Shown here in pieces: positions 27,194 through 36,762 of a stretch of 64,000 nt of DNA. Position 1 is the stretch's first letter, and every line of letters begins with the position of its first letter. The position numbers and the translations under genes were made by a program. This DNA comes from Lampropedia aestuarii (GTDB lineage: Bacteria > Pseudomonadota > Gammaproteobacteria > Burkholderiales > Burkholderiaceae_C). A model generated the notes under the pieces. That model was not told where the DNA came from. It made no database searches and saw nothing but the letters and a program-made list of their open reading frames with translations. The stretch spans positions 142,179 through 206,178 of the forward strand of contig NZ_SSWX01000005.1 of assembly GCF_004803635.1 (NCBI RefSeq). The letters are read 5' to 3'.

Positions 27194-28921
27194 ATGCAAG
27201 CAAAAAACATCGTGTGCTGGGGCGCGGCCGTGTGTCTGGCACTGTCTGTTGCCGCCTGTGGCCAGCGCCATGGCGAGACCGTCAGCCAACAGCCAAGCAA
27301 TTCAAGCAGCGCGCCTGCGGTGGCGCCAGCGCCGGCGCCGTTGACCAAGCCTGCGCCGACCATGCGCTCACCCGCTTCTGAGCCTATGGCGCGCTTTAGC
27401 CAAACTGGCAACAGCGTGACTTTGTATGGCTTTGCGGATGTGGCCATTGCGCCCCAGCAACAGATGCGCGAGCAGTACGCGCAGTTCTCAGGCAACCCCA
27501 TCAAGCGCAGCACGCAAGAGCCCGTGTCCACGCTGAGTCTGGATGTGGACACTGGCGCGTACAGCAATGTGCGGCGTTTCATCCAGCAAGGCCAGCTGCC
27601 GCCTACCGATGCGGTGCGGGTTGAGGAGCTGATCAATTATTTCTCCTATGACTACGGCCAGGCCCAGGCTGAACATCCGTTTGCCTTGAGCACCGAGGTT
27701 GCGCCCGCGCCTTGGAATGCGGACAAGTTGTTGCTGCGAGTGGGCGTCAAGGCCGTTGAGCGCAACAGCATCGACATGCCGCCAGCGAACCTGGTGTTCT
27801 TGGTCGATGTGTCGGGTTCGATGGAGGCGCGTGACAAATTGCCGCTGGTGCAGGCCACCTTGAAGCTGCTGGTGGAGCAACTGCGCCCGCAAGACAAGGT
27901 GTCTCTGGTGGTGTATGCCGGGCGCACAGCGGTTGAATTGGAGCCCACCAGCGGCAGCGACAAGCACAAGATCCTGGCGGCCATTAGCCGCTTGACGGCA
28001 GGCGGCGCCACTGCTGGCGCCTCGGCCTTGGAGCTGGCTTACCAGCAAGCGCGCGCAGGCTATATTCCAGGCGGTATCAACCGCGTGTTGTTGGCCACCG
28101 ATGGTGACTTCAATGTCGGCGTGACCAGCACCGAGCAGATCAAAAAAATGGTCGAGCGCCAACGCGCTTCGGGCATTTCCTTGACGACTTTGGGCTTTGG
28201 CCAGGGCAATTACAACGAAGCGCTGATGAAGCAAGTGGCCCAAGTCGGCAACGGCAATTACAGCTACATCGATTCGCTGCAAGAAGGCCGCAAGGTTTTG
28301 GTCGAGGAGTTGTCCGCGACCTTCAATACCGTGGCTGCCGATGTGAAGCTGCAGCTGGAGTTCAACCCCGACACTGTGGCCGAGTGGCGCTTGATTGGCT
28401 ATGAAAACCGCCTGCTCAATGAAGCAGATTTTCGCAATGACCAGGTCGATGCCGTTGAAATCGGCGCAGGCAAAAGCGTGACTGCACTGTATGAAATCAC
28501 GCTGGTCGGCCAGCCAGGCAGTTTGCCTGGGCGGCGTTACGCCGCAAACCAGCCCCAGGCAGCTGTAGCGGCGGATGTGCAGCGCCAGCATGAGGGCGAG
28601 TTGGGCGAGCTGCGCATCCGCTACAAGCGCCCCGGCCACACCAGTGCGGTGGAGTTGACCGAGGTCATTGCGGCCAAAACCACAGCACAGACCAGCGCGC
28701 AAGCGAGCAGCGATTGGCGCTTTGCCGCAGCGGTCGCGGCATTTGGCCAGCAATTGCGTGGCACCAGCTATCTGGGTGAATGGCGCTATGCCGATACCGC
28801 CGAACTGGCCAGGTCTGCACTGGGCAGCGATGCGCAGGGCTACCGCCGCAGCTTTGTGCAGTTGGTGGAGCTGGCGCAAGCCTTGCAGACACCGTTGAGT
28901 GCTGGCTCTGCACAGCAGTGA
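27194..28921 (+). CDS. von Willebrand factor A domain lipoprotein, YfbK-like
   Basis: 575 residues from the ATG at 27194 (AAGGAG upstream). Lipobox LSVAAC gives an anchored lipoprotein. A Pro/Ala-rich linker precedes a YfbK N-terminal domain (STLSLDVDTGAYSNVRRFI and VEELINYFSYDY), then a vWA domain with an intact MIDAS (VFLVDVSGSMEARDKLPL, about residues 200-215) and a C-terminal DUF3520-type domain (GDTVAEWRLIGYENR region). Role unknown; vWA lipoproteins typically act as metal-dependent adhesion modules in the periplasm. Confidence 0.9.
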   Translation: MQAKNIVCWGAAVCLALSVAACGQRHGETVSQQPSNSSSAPAVAPAPAPLTKPAPTMRSPASEPMARFSQTGNSVTLYGFADVAIAPQQQMREQYAQFSGNPIKRSTQEPVSTLSLDVDTGAYSNVRRFIQQGQLPPTDAVRVEELINYFSYDYGQAQAEHPFALSTEVAPAPWNADKLLLRVGVKAVERNSIDMPPANLVFLVDVSGSMEARDKLPLVQATLKLLVEQLRPQDKVSLVVYAGRTAVELEPTSGSDKHKILAAISRLTAGGATAGASALELAYQQARAGYIPGGINRVLLATDGDFNVGVTSTEQIKKMVERQRASGISLTTLGFGQGNYNEALMKQVAQVGNGNYSYIDSLQEGRKVLVEELSATFNTVAADVKLQLEFNPDTVAEWRLIGYENRLLNEADFRNDQVDAVEIGAGKSVTALYEITLVGQPGSLPGRRYAANQPQAAVAADVQRQHEGELGELRIRYKRPGHTSAVELTEVIAAKTTAQTSAQASSDWRFAAAVAAFGQQLRGTSYLGEWRYADTAELARSALGSDAQGYRRSFVQLVELAQALQTPLSAGSAQQ

Positions 28922-28990
28922 GCTCGCATGGAGGGGATAAATCCTGCCGAGTCTTTGCGACACGGCCCAGTTCACCGACAATGCGCAGCT

Positions 28991-29896
28991 ATGTTTACGC
29001 GCAGAGATGTTCCTCCCACCCCCTTGCTGGTCGCTTTTGAGGCCGTGGCACGGCTGTTGAGTTTTACCGCTGCTGCGGCCGAGCTGCACCTGACGCAAAG
29101 TGCTGTCAGCCGCCAAGTGCGTGCTCTTGAAGAGTTTGTTGGCACCGAGCTGTTCATTCGGGAGCGCCAAGGCGTCAAGCTCAGCGGCGTGGGCCAGGCC
29201 TACGCGCAGGAAGTGCGCGAGGCCTTGACGCGGCTGGGCAGTGCGACGCTGGCCTGCAAGACCAACCCGCAGGGCGGGGTGCTGAATTTGGCGATTTTGC
29301 CGACCTTTGGTACGCGTTGGTTGGCGCCGCGCCTGCCTGATTTTTTTCAGAAGCACCCAGGCATCACGCTGAATCTGAGCACCCGCTTGGCCAAGTTTGA
29401 CTTTCAGCTGGACCGGCAGGATGCGGCCATCCATTTTGGCCAGGCCGACTGGTCTGGTGCGCAATCGGCATTCCTCATGCCCGAGACCATCGTGCCCGCT
29501 TGCAGCCCGCAGTTTTTTGCTGCGCATCGGATGGCGCAAGTGAGCGATCTGGCGCATGTGCCGCTATTGCATTTGAGCTCACGGGCCGATGCCTGGCAGC
29601 GCTGGTTTACCGACGAGGGCCATGCCGTCCAGGTACCTTTGGGCGTGCATTTCGACCAATTTGCGACGCTGGCGCAGGCTGCGGTCGCTGGGATTGGGGT
29701 GGCCTTGCTGCCGCGCTTTTTGATTGAGCGCGAGCTGCAACAGGGGGAGCTGGTTTGCGCTGTGCCCAATTTACCGGCACTGCAAAGCGTGGGCGCGTAT
29801 TACCTGGTCTGGCCAGAGCGGCGCGCGCATTTTCCACCCTTGCAGACCTTCAGGAATTGGCTGCAGCAGCAGGCCCAGCAATTCACCGAGGTCTAG
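28991..29896 (+). CDS. LysR-family regulator, GcvA-like
   Basis: 301 residues from the ATG at 28991; an in-frame ATG at 28928 would add 21 residues. The N-terminus is PPTPLLVAFEAVARLLSFTAAAAELHLTQSAVSRQVRALEEF, here broken up: a VAFEAV helix, a LTQSAVSRQV recognition helix and GTELFIRERQGVKLS wing, the GcvA-type arrangement. Effector domain has NLAILPTFGTRWLAPRLPDF and GIGVALLPRFLIE. It converges on the TPP-enzyme gene and starts about 70 bp after the vWA gene. Confidence 0.9.
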   Translation: MFTRRDVPPTPLLVAFEAVARLLSFTAAAAELHLTQSAVSRQVRALEEFVGTELFIRERQGVKLSGVGQAYAQEVREALTRLGSATLACKTNPQGGVLNLAILPTFGTRWLAPRLPDFFQKHPGITLNLSTRLAKFDFQLDRQDAAIHFGQADWSGAQSAFLMPETIVPACSPQFFAAHRMAQVSDLAHVPLLHLSSRADAWQRWFTDEGHAVQVPLGVHFDQFATLAQAAVAGIGVALLPRFLIERELQQGELVCAVPNLPALQSVGAYYLVWPERRAHFPPLQTFRNWLQQQAQQFTEV

Positions 29897-29940
29897 TCCG
29901 CGCAGCCTTGCCCGTTGGGCTCCAATGCGGCCTGTAAAAA

Positions 29941-29960
29941 GATCGTAAACACGTTTTTAC
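29941..29960 (-). repeat. Dispersed stop-codon-associated motif, site 3
   Basis: GATCGTAAACACGTTTTTAC; on the minus strand the palindromic GTAAAAACGTGTTTAC overlaps the TAA stop of the TPP enzyme gene. A related form is at 12106. Confidence 0.45.
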
Positions 29961-31672
29961 AAATCCTGCGCGCTCAAGCGCAGCTCGGGTGTGATTTGCT
30001 GCGGGTCGGTGCGCAGCTCCAGCACCGCCAGGCCCTGGTGTTGCTGGGCTCTGGCAAAGGCGGCGGCAAAATCCTGCGTCTGTGTGACCAGTTCGGCATA
30101 AGCACCAAAGGAGCGTGCCAGCGCGCAGTAGTCCGGCCCTTGCAAACGTGTGGCGCTGACGCGGCCCGGATAGCGTTTGGCCTGGTGCATGCGGATCGTG
30201 CCATACATGCCGTTGTTGACCAGCAGCACAATCAGCTTGGCACCAAACTCTGCTGCAGTGGCCAGCTCTTGCGGGTACATCATGAAGCAGCCGTCACCTG
30301 CGGCACAGACTACGCTGCGCTCTGGGTAGCGCAGCGAGGCGGCAATCGCGGCAGGCAAGCCATAACCCATTGCGCCGCAAATCGGTGCCAGTTCGGTTTT
30401 GGCTTGGCGATAGCGGTAGAAACGGTGCAGCCATGCGGCGTAGTTGCCGGCGCCATTGGTGACGATGGCATCGGCGGCAAGTGCCTCGTTCAAATGCAGT
30501 ATCGCTTCGCGCAAGTCCACGCCTTGTGGCGCTGCGCTTGCCGTGCTGGGGTTCGTGTCGGTGGGGCGGCTGCTCCATTCGATGAAGTGCTTGCGTCCGT
30601 GCTGCAGCCAGTCGCGCCAACGCTGTGCAGCCGCTTGCACCGTGCCTGCACTGGGTGCTGCCGCAGTCAGCGCGCTGAGCAATGCCGCCGGTGTGGCGGC
30701 TACGGCGATATCGGCTTGGAACACGCGCCCTAATTCGCTGGCATCGACATGGCAATGCACCAGCGTTTGCTGCGGCTGTGGTGCATGGATGATTTGGTAG
30801 TCGGCTGTGGCGGTGTCGGTCAGCCGTGCACCCAGGTTGATCAGCAGGTCGGCGTTGTGCACCATCGCGCGCACACCACTGTGCATCCCCAGACTCAAGT
30901 GCCCGACGTACTGCGGGTGGTTGTTGTCCAATGCATCCTGGCGTCTGAAAGAGCTGGCCAGTGGCAATTGCCAGTGCTGCACAAACGCGGCCAGTTGTGC
31001 GCTGGCCTGTGCATCCCATTGGCTGCCGCCCGCGATGACCAAGGGCTGCTTGGCTTGGCTGAGCAACTGGACAATGGCCTGTGCGGTGGCGGGCGTGACG
31101 CCTACGGGCTCGATCGGCGTGGCTTTGCAGGCGCCGTTGGGCGTGCTCATTTCAAGCATGTCTTCTGGCAAGACCACCACCACTGGGCCAGGCCGGCCAG
31201 AGACGGCGGTCTGGAAGGCGCGTGCGACCAACTCGGCCATGCGGTCAGCATGGTCAATTTCAATGACCAGCTTGGCGTAGGAGCCAAAGACTTGCTGGTA
31301 GTCCATTTCTTGAAACACATCACGGCCTTTGAATCCACTGGTGATCTGGCCGATGAACAATATCATGGGTGTCGAGTCTTGCTGGGCCACGTGCACCCCA
31401 ATGCTGGCGTGGGTGGCGCCGGGGCCACGAGTGACCATGCATATGCCAGGCCGGCCGGTGAGCTTGCCATCGGCTTCGGCCATATAGGCTGCTGCGCCTT
31501 CGTGTTTGCTCACCACCACATCAATGCCGGGGGCATCGTACAACGCATCCAGCACTTCCAAATAGCTCTCGCCGGGCACGCAAAACACGCGTTCTACGCC
31601 GTTCAGGGCCAGCGCATCGACCAGTACGCGGCCAGCACTTTGGGTGGATGAAGAGGTGGGAGGTTGGGTCAT
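29957..31672 (-). CDS. Thiamine diphosphate-dependent enzyme, acetolactate synthase-like
   Basis: 571 residues. Seen: FCVPGESYLEVLDALYD and the catalytic Glu in SKHEGAAAYMAEADGK, TRGPGATHASIG, and the TPP-binding GDGCFMM with NN 28 residues later (GAKLIVLLVNNGMYGT). The large catalytic subunit architecture is complete, but no small ilvN-type subunit is adjacent, so anabolic acetolactate synthase is unlikely. Related enzymes decarboxylate 2-oxo acids or act on sulfonates and oxalyl-CoA; substrate not identifiable. It converges with a LysR gene and diverges from the MocR regulator 444 bp away. Confidence 0.85.
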   Translation of the reverse strand: MTQPPTSSSTQSAGRVLVDALALNGVERVFCVPGESYLEVLDALYDAPGIDVVVSKHEGAAAYMAEADGKLTGRPGICMVTRGPGATHASIGVHVAQQDSTPMILFIGQITSGFKGRDVFQEMDYQQVFGSYAKLVIEIDHADRMAELVARAFQTAVSGRPGPVVVVLPEDMLEMSTPNGACKATPIEPVGVTPATAQAIVQLLSQAKQPLVIAGGSQWDAQASAQLAAFVQHWQLPLASSFRRQDALDNNHPQYVGHLSLGMHSGVRAMVHNADLLINLGARLTDTATADYQIIHAPQPQQTLVHCHVDASELGRVFQADIAVAATPAALLSALTAAAPSAGTVQAAAQRWRDWLQHGRKHFIEWSSRPTDTNPSTASAAPQGVDLREAILHLNEALAADAIVTNGAGNYAAWLHRFYRYRQAKTELAPICGAMGYGLPAAIAASLRYPERSVVCAAGDGCFMMYPQELATAAEFGAKLIVLLVNNGMYGTIRMHQAKRYPGRVSATRLQGPDYCALARSFGAYAELVTQTQDFAAAFARAQQHQGLAVLELRTDPQQITPELRLSAQDL

Positions 31673-31870
31673 ATCAGTCTGCTCATAAAGTCCATGCCTG
31701 AGGGCGCACGGATAAGAAAGTGGGTGCGGTCGAGGAGGGCGCCATCAGCCCATCCGCTTGGGCTGTTTTTCAGGCGGTGCGAGGCACCATGCTAGGGTTC
31801 AGAGTAGGGCTTGGCAAATAACCAATGGTGGCTAACCTATTCCGAATCGGAATGATCGGGGTATGTACTA

Positions 31871-31941
31871 AGTGTCTGACTGTCTCGCTCAACTGTACCT
31901 AAATAGGCTGAAAGTGTCTGTCAGAATGGCCTGTACCTAAA
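31871..31941. promoter_or_regulatory. Direct repeats between the TPP-enzyme and MocR genes
   Basis: CTGTACCTAAA occurs at 31893-31903 and 31931-31941 (38 bp apart), interleaved with AGTGTCTG at 31871-31878 and 31913-31920. MocR regulators are known to bind such spaced direct repeats, so this is a likely operator. The rest of the 443-bp gap holds nothing recognised. Confidence 0.45.
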
Positions 31942-32116
31942 GCGCAGTGCAGAGATTGCGCCATAAAAATGACAGGAGACACTGTGTTTGAATCAGCGAG
32001 GATGTTGGCGCCCAATGCATGCGAGGCCAGTCAGCAGCGTGCTGCAGCCAGCCTTGACCATGCTGCAGCTGCCGCAGTGCCTGTGCAGTACGTTTGAGAC
32101 AGCGCCGCACTCTGCC

Positions 32117-33538
32117 ATGCAAAAACCAAGCAAACCGCACAAGCCGCAGCAGCTGTTTGAGATTCTCGCGCAGCAAATTCTCTCCGGTGTCTACCGTGAG
32201 GGTGAGAAGCTGCCGTCGCTGCGCAGTCTGGCGCGCCAAAGCGATGTCAGCAAAAACTCGGTCGTATCGGCCTTTGAAATGCTGGTCGCACGTGGCCTGG
32301 TGGAGCCCAGACGTGGCTCCGGTTTTTATGTCCGTGCGATAGCACCCGATGAGCGCGTGCCGCAAGCTGCGTCGCAGCAAAAAGTGCATGCGATGAATAT
32401 TGTCTGGCTGTTGCAAACGCAGCTGGCCGTGCAGCCTGGTCAATTGGCCGTTGGCGATGCCTTTATGCCGCCTGAGTCGATGGAGAAGCTGCGCATCGAC
32501 CGCTACTACCCCAAAATTGCGCGCAGCGGCATTCGCTCCATGTCGCGCTATGGCGACCGCCTCGGCTACCTGGCTTTGCGGCGCGTGCTGGCGCGCAATT
32601 TGACCACCGCCGGCCTGGCCTGTGAGCCAGACCACATCATGCTCACGCATGGGGCTAACGAGGCCATGGAGTTGCTGGTGCGCTATGGCGTCTCGCAAGG
32701 CCATACCGTGTTGACTGACGAGCCCGGCTACTACCCGCTGATTGCCAAGTTGAAAATGGCCAATGCCAACGTGGTGGGCATTGAGCGCCAACCCGATGGC
32801 CCGTGTTTGCAGGCCCTGGAGCAGGCGATTGTGCGCTGGCGTCCACGGCTGTTTTTCACCCAATCAGCCATGCAGAATCCGACCGGTAGTTTTTACTCGG
32901 AGACCAAGGCACGGCAAGTCGTGGCCTTGTGTGCAGCGCACAACGTGCTGGTGGTGGACAACGATTCTTTGAGCGGTTTGTACGACGGCCCAACCAGCAA
33001 GCTGGCCCAGACCGACCAGCTGCACAGCACAGTGCACGTAGGCTCGTTTTCAAAAACCATCTCGCCAGCCTTGCGCGTGGGTTTTTTGGTGGCTGCGCCT
33101 GCGCTGGTCGATGCCCTGGCTGATATTCGCACGTTGCTCAATATCAGCAGCGCCGAGTATTGCGAGCGCACCGTCGAAGCCATTATTGAAGACCCGAGCT
33201 ATGAACGCTTTTTGCAACGCCAGCGCAGCGATTTGCGCCGAGCCACGGCAGCGGCGCAAGACAAGCTCAGGCAATGGGGGGCCGAGGTGTTTTGCGACTA
33301 CCGGCAGTCGCTGTTTTTATGGGCACGCTTTCCAGAGGCCGACAACAGCCTGGAGCTGGCCAGGGCCTTGCAAATCGAGAACGTGATGCTGGCGCCGGGC
33401 GCGCTGTTCTCGGTCGATTTCTCCCAGCCCAGTGCCTGGAGCCGTTGCAACCCGTTTGCGCTGGCCGATCCGCGTTTTGATACCGCCCTACGTGCGGTGC
33501 GCAACCGCGTGGCACGCGGGCGCAGCTCGGCTGTTTAA
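32117..33538 (+). CDS. MocR-type regulator (GntR HTH fused to PLP aminotransferase domain)
   Basis: 473 residues from the ATG at 32117. The N-terminal 75 residues are a GntR winged HTH (GEKLPSLRSLARQSDVSKN and EMLVARGLVEPRRGSGFYV). The remainder is an aminotransferase class I fold: LTHGANEAMELLVRYG, TDEPGYYPLI, TQSAMQNPTG, and the PLP lysine in HVGSFSKTISPALRVGF. MocR proteins sense PLP or amino-acid derivatives. It heads a co-directional cluster of TRAP transporter, acyl-CoA synthetase and GST genes and is the best candidate regulator of it. Confidence 0.92.
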   Translation: MQKPSKPHKPQQLFEILAQQILSGVYREGEKLPSLRSLARQSDVSKNSVVSAFEMLVARGLVEPRRGSGFYVRAIAPDERVPQAASQQKVHAMNIVWLLQTQLAVQPGQLAVGDAFMPPESMEKLRIDRYYPKIARSGIRSMSRYGDRLGYLALRRVLARNLTTAGLACEPDHIMLTHGANEAMELLVRYGVSQGHTVLTDEPGYYPLIAKLKMANANVVGIERQPDGPCLQALEQAIVRWRPRLFFTQSAMQNPTGSFYSETKARQVVALCAAHNVLVVDNDSLSGLYDGPTSKLAQTDQLHSTVHVGSFSKTISPALRVGFLVAAPALVDALADIRTLLNISSAEYCERTVEAIIEDPSYERFLQRQRSDLRRATAAAQDKLRQWGAEVFCDYRQSLFLWARFPEADNSLELARALQIENVMLAPGALFSVDFSQPSAWSRCNPFALADPRFDTALRAVRNRVARGRSSAV

Positions 33539-33592
33539 ACCATCAACAAGGAGATGCCCCTCACGATCTTTGCCGCTTTCGCCTTCGACTCA

Positions 33593-33610
33593 TCGTAAAC
33601 ACGTTCTAAG
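33593..33610 (+). repeat. Dispersed motif, site 4
   Basis: TCGTAAACACGTTCTAAG, 55 bp after the MocR stop and just before the TRAP gene ribosome site. Confidence 0.5.
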
Positions 33611-33632
33611 AAATACCTCAGGAGACAAAAAC

Positions 33633-34664
33633 ATGAAACCCTCTCTTATTGTTGCCGCCATTGCGCTGGCTTGCACCTTCATCGCCCCTGCTGCGCAGGC
33701 CCAGAAAATTGACGTCGCCAGCACCTTCCCGAAAGACATGCTGTTTTTGGGCGATGCGCTCAAGCAGTTTGCCAAGAATGTCAACGAGGTCACGGACTCC
33801 AAAGTCCAGTTTGAAATCCATGGCGCTGGCGATCTGGTGCCACCGCTGGAGGTGTTGACGGCAGTCAGCAGCGGCGCGGTGCCAGCAGGTTATGACTGGG
33901 TCGGTTACTGGGGCGGTAGCATTCCTGTGACCAATTTGATTGGCGCCCTGCCGTTTGGCCCACCGCCTGAAGTGCTGGCCGAATGGATGTGGGAAGGCGG
34001 CGGCAAAGAGATTGTGCAAAAAGCCTATGACAAGTACAACCTGCAGTTTTTGCCTTGCGCTAGCGTGCCGCCCGAGCCGGCTGGCTGGTTTCGCAAAGAA
34101 ATCAATAGCCCTGAGGACTTGAAAGGCTTGCGCATGCGCATTGGCGGGTTGGCCGGCCATGCGCTGAACAAGGCGGGCGCGACCACCCAAATGATTCCTG
34201 GCGGCGAGGTGTTTGTCTCGCTGGACCGTGGGCGCATTGATGCGGCCGAATTCTCACTGCCGAGCATTGACGAGTCGATCCAGCTGCAAAAAGCTGCGCA
34301 GTTCTACTATTTCCCAGGCTGGCACCAGCCGTCGAGCATCTTGTCTGTGATGATCAACAAGAAAACCTGGGATGGTTTTAGCAAGCTGCAGCAAAACCAG
34401 ATCATGGCTGCGTGCCGCTCCACCATGCTGTGGACCCTGACCAATGGCGTGCAAAGCCAGATGGATGCTGTACAGCGTTTGGAAGCCCAGGGCACCCAAG
34501 TGCGCCGCCTGCCTGACTCGGTGCTGGATGTGCTGCGCAAAGCCACTGACGACGTGGTGCAGGAAGAAGCGGGCAAAGACGCTGTTTTCAAAGAAGCCTA
34601 CGACTCATTGCAGGCCCATATGCAGCGCGCTAAACGCTGGCAAGAGCTGCAACAACTCAACTGA
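33633..34664 (+). CDS. TRAP transporter substrate-binding protein (DctP family)
   Basis: 343 residues. Clean Sec signal (MKPSLIVAAIALACTFIAPAAQA) and GGAG-type ribosome site. Mature part shows the DctP pattern: STFPKDMLFLGDALKQFAK, EEINSPEDLKGLRMRIGG-type residues (KEINSPEDLKGLRMR) with the binding Arg in RIGG, and SLDRGRIDAAEFSLPSID. It captures a carboxylate-containing ligand in the periplasm and delivers it to the DctQ/DctM pair that follows in the same operon (11-bp gap). Ligand unknown; the mid-domain Arg suggests a carboxylate. Confidence 0.93.
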   Translation: MKPSLIVAAIALACTFIAPAAQAQKIDVASTFPKDMLFLGDALKQFAKNVNEVTDSKVQFEIHGAGDLVPPLEVLTAVSSGAVPAGYDWVGYWGGSIPVTNLIGALPFGPPPEVLAEWMWEGGGKEIVQKAYDKYNLQFLPCASVPPEPAGWFRKEINSPEDLKGLRMRIGGLAGHALNKAGATTQMIPGGEVFVSLDRGRIDAAEFSLPSIDESIQLQKAAQFYYFPGWHQPSSILSVMINKKTWDGFSKLQQNQIMAACRSTMLWTLTNGVQSQMDAVQRLEAQGTQVRRLPDSVLDVLRKATDDVVQEEAGKDAVFKEAYDSLQAHMQRAKRWQELQQLN

Positions 34665-34675
34665 ACAGGAGCGAC

Positions 34676-35338
34676 ATGATGCGTGAGCACTCAGGCTTGC
34701 GCGCCATGGCCAATCTCGGTGTCGCGCTGATGAAACTCAGCGCGGTACCCGGACGCATGGGCGCGTGGATTATTTTTGCGTTGGTGCTGGTGGTCTTGTT
34801 TGCCGTGGTCGGCGCGCAAATGAGCTGGAGCCAGGTGGCCAGCTGGGACACAGCGATTCCGTTGTTTGGCAAGCATTTGAGCATGACAGGCGTGGGTGAG
34901 CTGCAATGGCATTTGTTTGCGCTGGTGGTGATGCTCTCCGGTGCCTACACCATGCAGCAAGACCAGCATATCCGCGTTGACGTGGTCTCAGCGGCCTTGT
35001 CCATGCGCGCGCGCGCTGGCATTGACCTGGTGGGCGATCTGTTGTTGCTGTTGCCATTTTTTGGCTTGCTGTTCTGGTTTTCGCTGGATTTTGTGGCCAT
35101 GTCGCACCGTTTTGCCGAGCAGTCCAATAGCGGCGGCCTGGTAGACCGTTATCTGGTCAAGTCGGTACTGCCCCTGGGGTGTGCCTTGCTGGTGGTGTGC
35201 GGTGTCGGGCGGGTGCTGCGCAATGCGGCGTTTGTGCTGGCCCCAGCGCTGCAGCAGGAGTTTTTGCAGCGCGCCATGCACGACAAAGCCGCTGCAGAGA
35301 GCCTGCCAGCCGGTGCTGCTGAAAAGGAATCTGTATGA
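34676..35338 (+). CDS. TRAP transporter small permease (DctQ family)
   Basis: 220 residues with four membrane helices (AWIIFALVLVVLFAVVGA, LQWHLFALVVMLSGAY, LLLLLPFFGLLFWFSL, VLPLGCALLVVCGVG). Typical DctQ motifs LQWHLFALVV and DVVSAALS. It overlaps dctM by 4 bp. Start ATG at 34676 follows GGAG. Confidence 0.92.
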   Translation: MMREHSGLRAMANLGVALMKLSAVPGRMGAWIIFALVLVVLFAVVGAQMSWSQVASWDTAIPLFGKHLSMTGVGELQWHLFALVVMLSGAYTMQQDQHIRVDVVSAALSMRARAGIDLVGDLLLLLPFFGLLFWFSLDFVAMSHRFAEQSNSGGLVDRYLVKSVLPLGCALLVVCGVGRVLRNAAFVLAPALQQEFLQRAMHDKAAAESLPAGAAEKESV

Positions 35339-36678
35339 GCTACCTCTTGCCTTCTTTGATGCTGTTGGCCTTGCTTGTCGGCATTTTTTCTGGTTACCCG
35401 GTGGCTTTTTTGCTCGGTGGTTTGTCGATTGTTTTCATGTTTGTGGGCGATGTGCCGCTGGCTTCGTTCTCGCTGGTGACCAACCGGGTGTTTGGCTCGG
35501 TGCTGGAGAATTGGATTCTGGCGGCCATTCCCTTGTTTGTGTTCATGGGCATCATGCTGGACAAGTCCAAAATTGCCGACAACCTGCTCTATGAGCTGGA
35601 AAACCTGTTCAGAGGCAAGCCCGGCGGGCTCGGGCTGGCCGTGATTGGCATTGGCATTGTGATGGCGGCCAGCACCGGTATTGTCGGTGCCTCTGTGGTG
35701 CTGATGGGGACTCTGGCCTTGCCCATGATGCTCGCGCGTGGCTACAGCAAGACCTTGGCGATTGGCATCATCCTGGGTTCTGGCACATTGGGTATTTTGG
35801 TGCCGCCCAGCATCATGCTGGTGGTGTTTGGTGATGTGATGCAGGTGCCGGTGGGCGATTTGTTTGCTGCCACCATCATACCCGGTGTGATGCTGGCGCT
35901 TTTCTACATCCTGTATGTGCTCTACCATGCTGTTTTTGCACCGCACAAAGTGCCGCCCAGTCCGGTCAGTGCCAACCCCCAGCCCTTGGGGCGCATCTTG
36001 CTGCGTGTGTTGCGTGACCTGGTCGTGCCTGCATTGTTGATGCTGAGTGTGCTGGCCTCGATTGTCGCGGGGATTGCCACGCCCACCGAAGGCGCAGCGA
36101 TTGGCGCTGGCGGCGCGCTGATACTGGCATTGTGCAAGCGCAAGCTGAGCGTTGCAGTGCTCAATGACAGCCTGCAGTCGACCATGAAGACCACCGGCAT
36201 GATCTTGTTTCTGGCCGTTGGTGCGACTGCCTACAGTTTGATTTTCAAGCGGTTGGGTGGGCAAACCATGATCGAAGATGCCGTTGCCGCTTTTGGCCTG
36301 AGTCCGTATGTGGTGGTGCTGGGCATCATGCTGCTGATTTTTTTGCTGGGCTTTTTCCTGGAGTGGATTGAGATTTCGTTCCTGGTATTGCCGCTGTTCG
36401 CGCCAATTGTGGCCACCCTGGATTTTGGCGATGCGTTTGCCAGCCAAACCGATGTGCTGCTGTGGTTTTCGGTGATGGTGGCAGTCAATTTGCAAACCTC
36501 GTTTCTCACGCCGCCGTTTGGTTATGCGTTGTTCTACCTCAAAGGCATTGCCCCGCCCGATGTGTCGACGCTGGATATTTACCGCGGTGTCATGCCGATT
36601 GTCGGCCTGCAATTGCTGGCGGTACTGGCGATTGCCTTGTTCCCCGCACTGGCGCTGTGGTTGCCAAAGTTCGTGTAA
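35335..36678 (+). CDS. TRAP transporter large permease (DctM family)
   Basis: 447 residues with about twelve hydrophobic segments. Family blocks: GYPVAFLLGGLSIVFM, IPLFVFMGIMLDKSKIA, AASTGIVGASVVLMGTLALP, GSGTLGILVPPSIMLVVFG and LVVPALLMLSVLASIVAGIATPTEGAAIGAGGA (here divided). It is the ion-coupled translocation subunit, driven by a sodium or proton gradient. Completes the DctPQM set. Confidence 0.94.
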   Translation: MSYLLPSLMLLALLVGIFSGYPVAFLLGGLSIVFMFVGDVPLASFSLVTNRVFGSVLENWILAAIPLFVFMGIMLDKSKIADNLLYELENLFRGKPGGLGLAVIGIGIVMAASTGIVGASVVLMGTLALPMMLARGYSKTLAIGIILGSGTLGILVPPSIMLVVFGDVMQVPVGDLFAATIIPGVMLALFYILYVLYHAVFAPHKVPPSPVSANPQPLGRILLRVLRDLVVPALLMLSVLASIVAGIATPTEGAAIGAGGALILALCKRKLSVAVLNDSLQSTMKTTGMILFLAVGATAYSLIFKRLGGQTMIEDAVAAFGLSPYVVVLGIMLLIFLLGFFLEWIEISFLVLPLFAPIVATLDFGDAFASQTDVLLWFSVMVAVNLQTSFLTPPFGYALFYLKGIAPPDVSTLDIYRGVMPIVGLQLLAVLAIALFPALALWLPKFV

Positions 36679-36762
36679 TGCCACACAAGGGCGCAGCGCG
36701 CCAAGCGCTGCGCTCGTCTAGGGCCATAGAGCCGTATTTCAATTGATTCAAGGGATACCACA

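Noticed and set aside
27488..29557. A 689-residue minus-strand frame
   Set aside because: It crosses the vWA lipoprotein and LysR genes, both with clear motifs on the plus strand.
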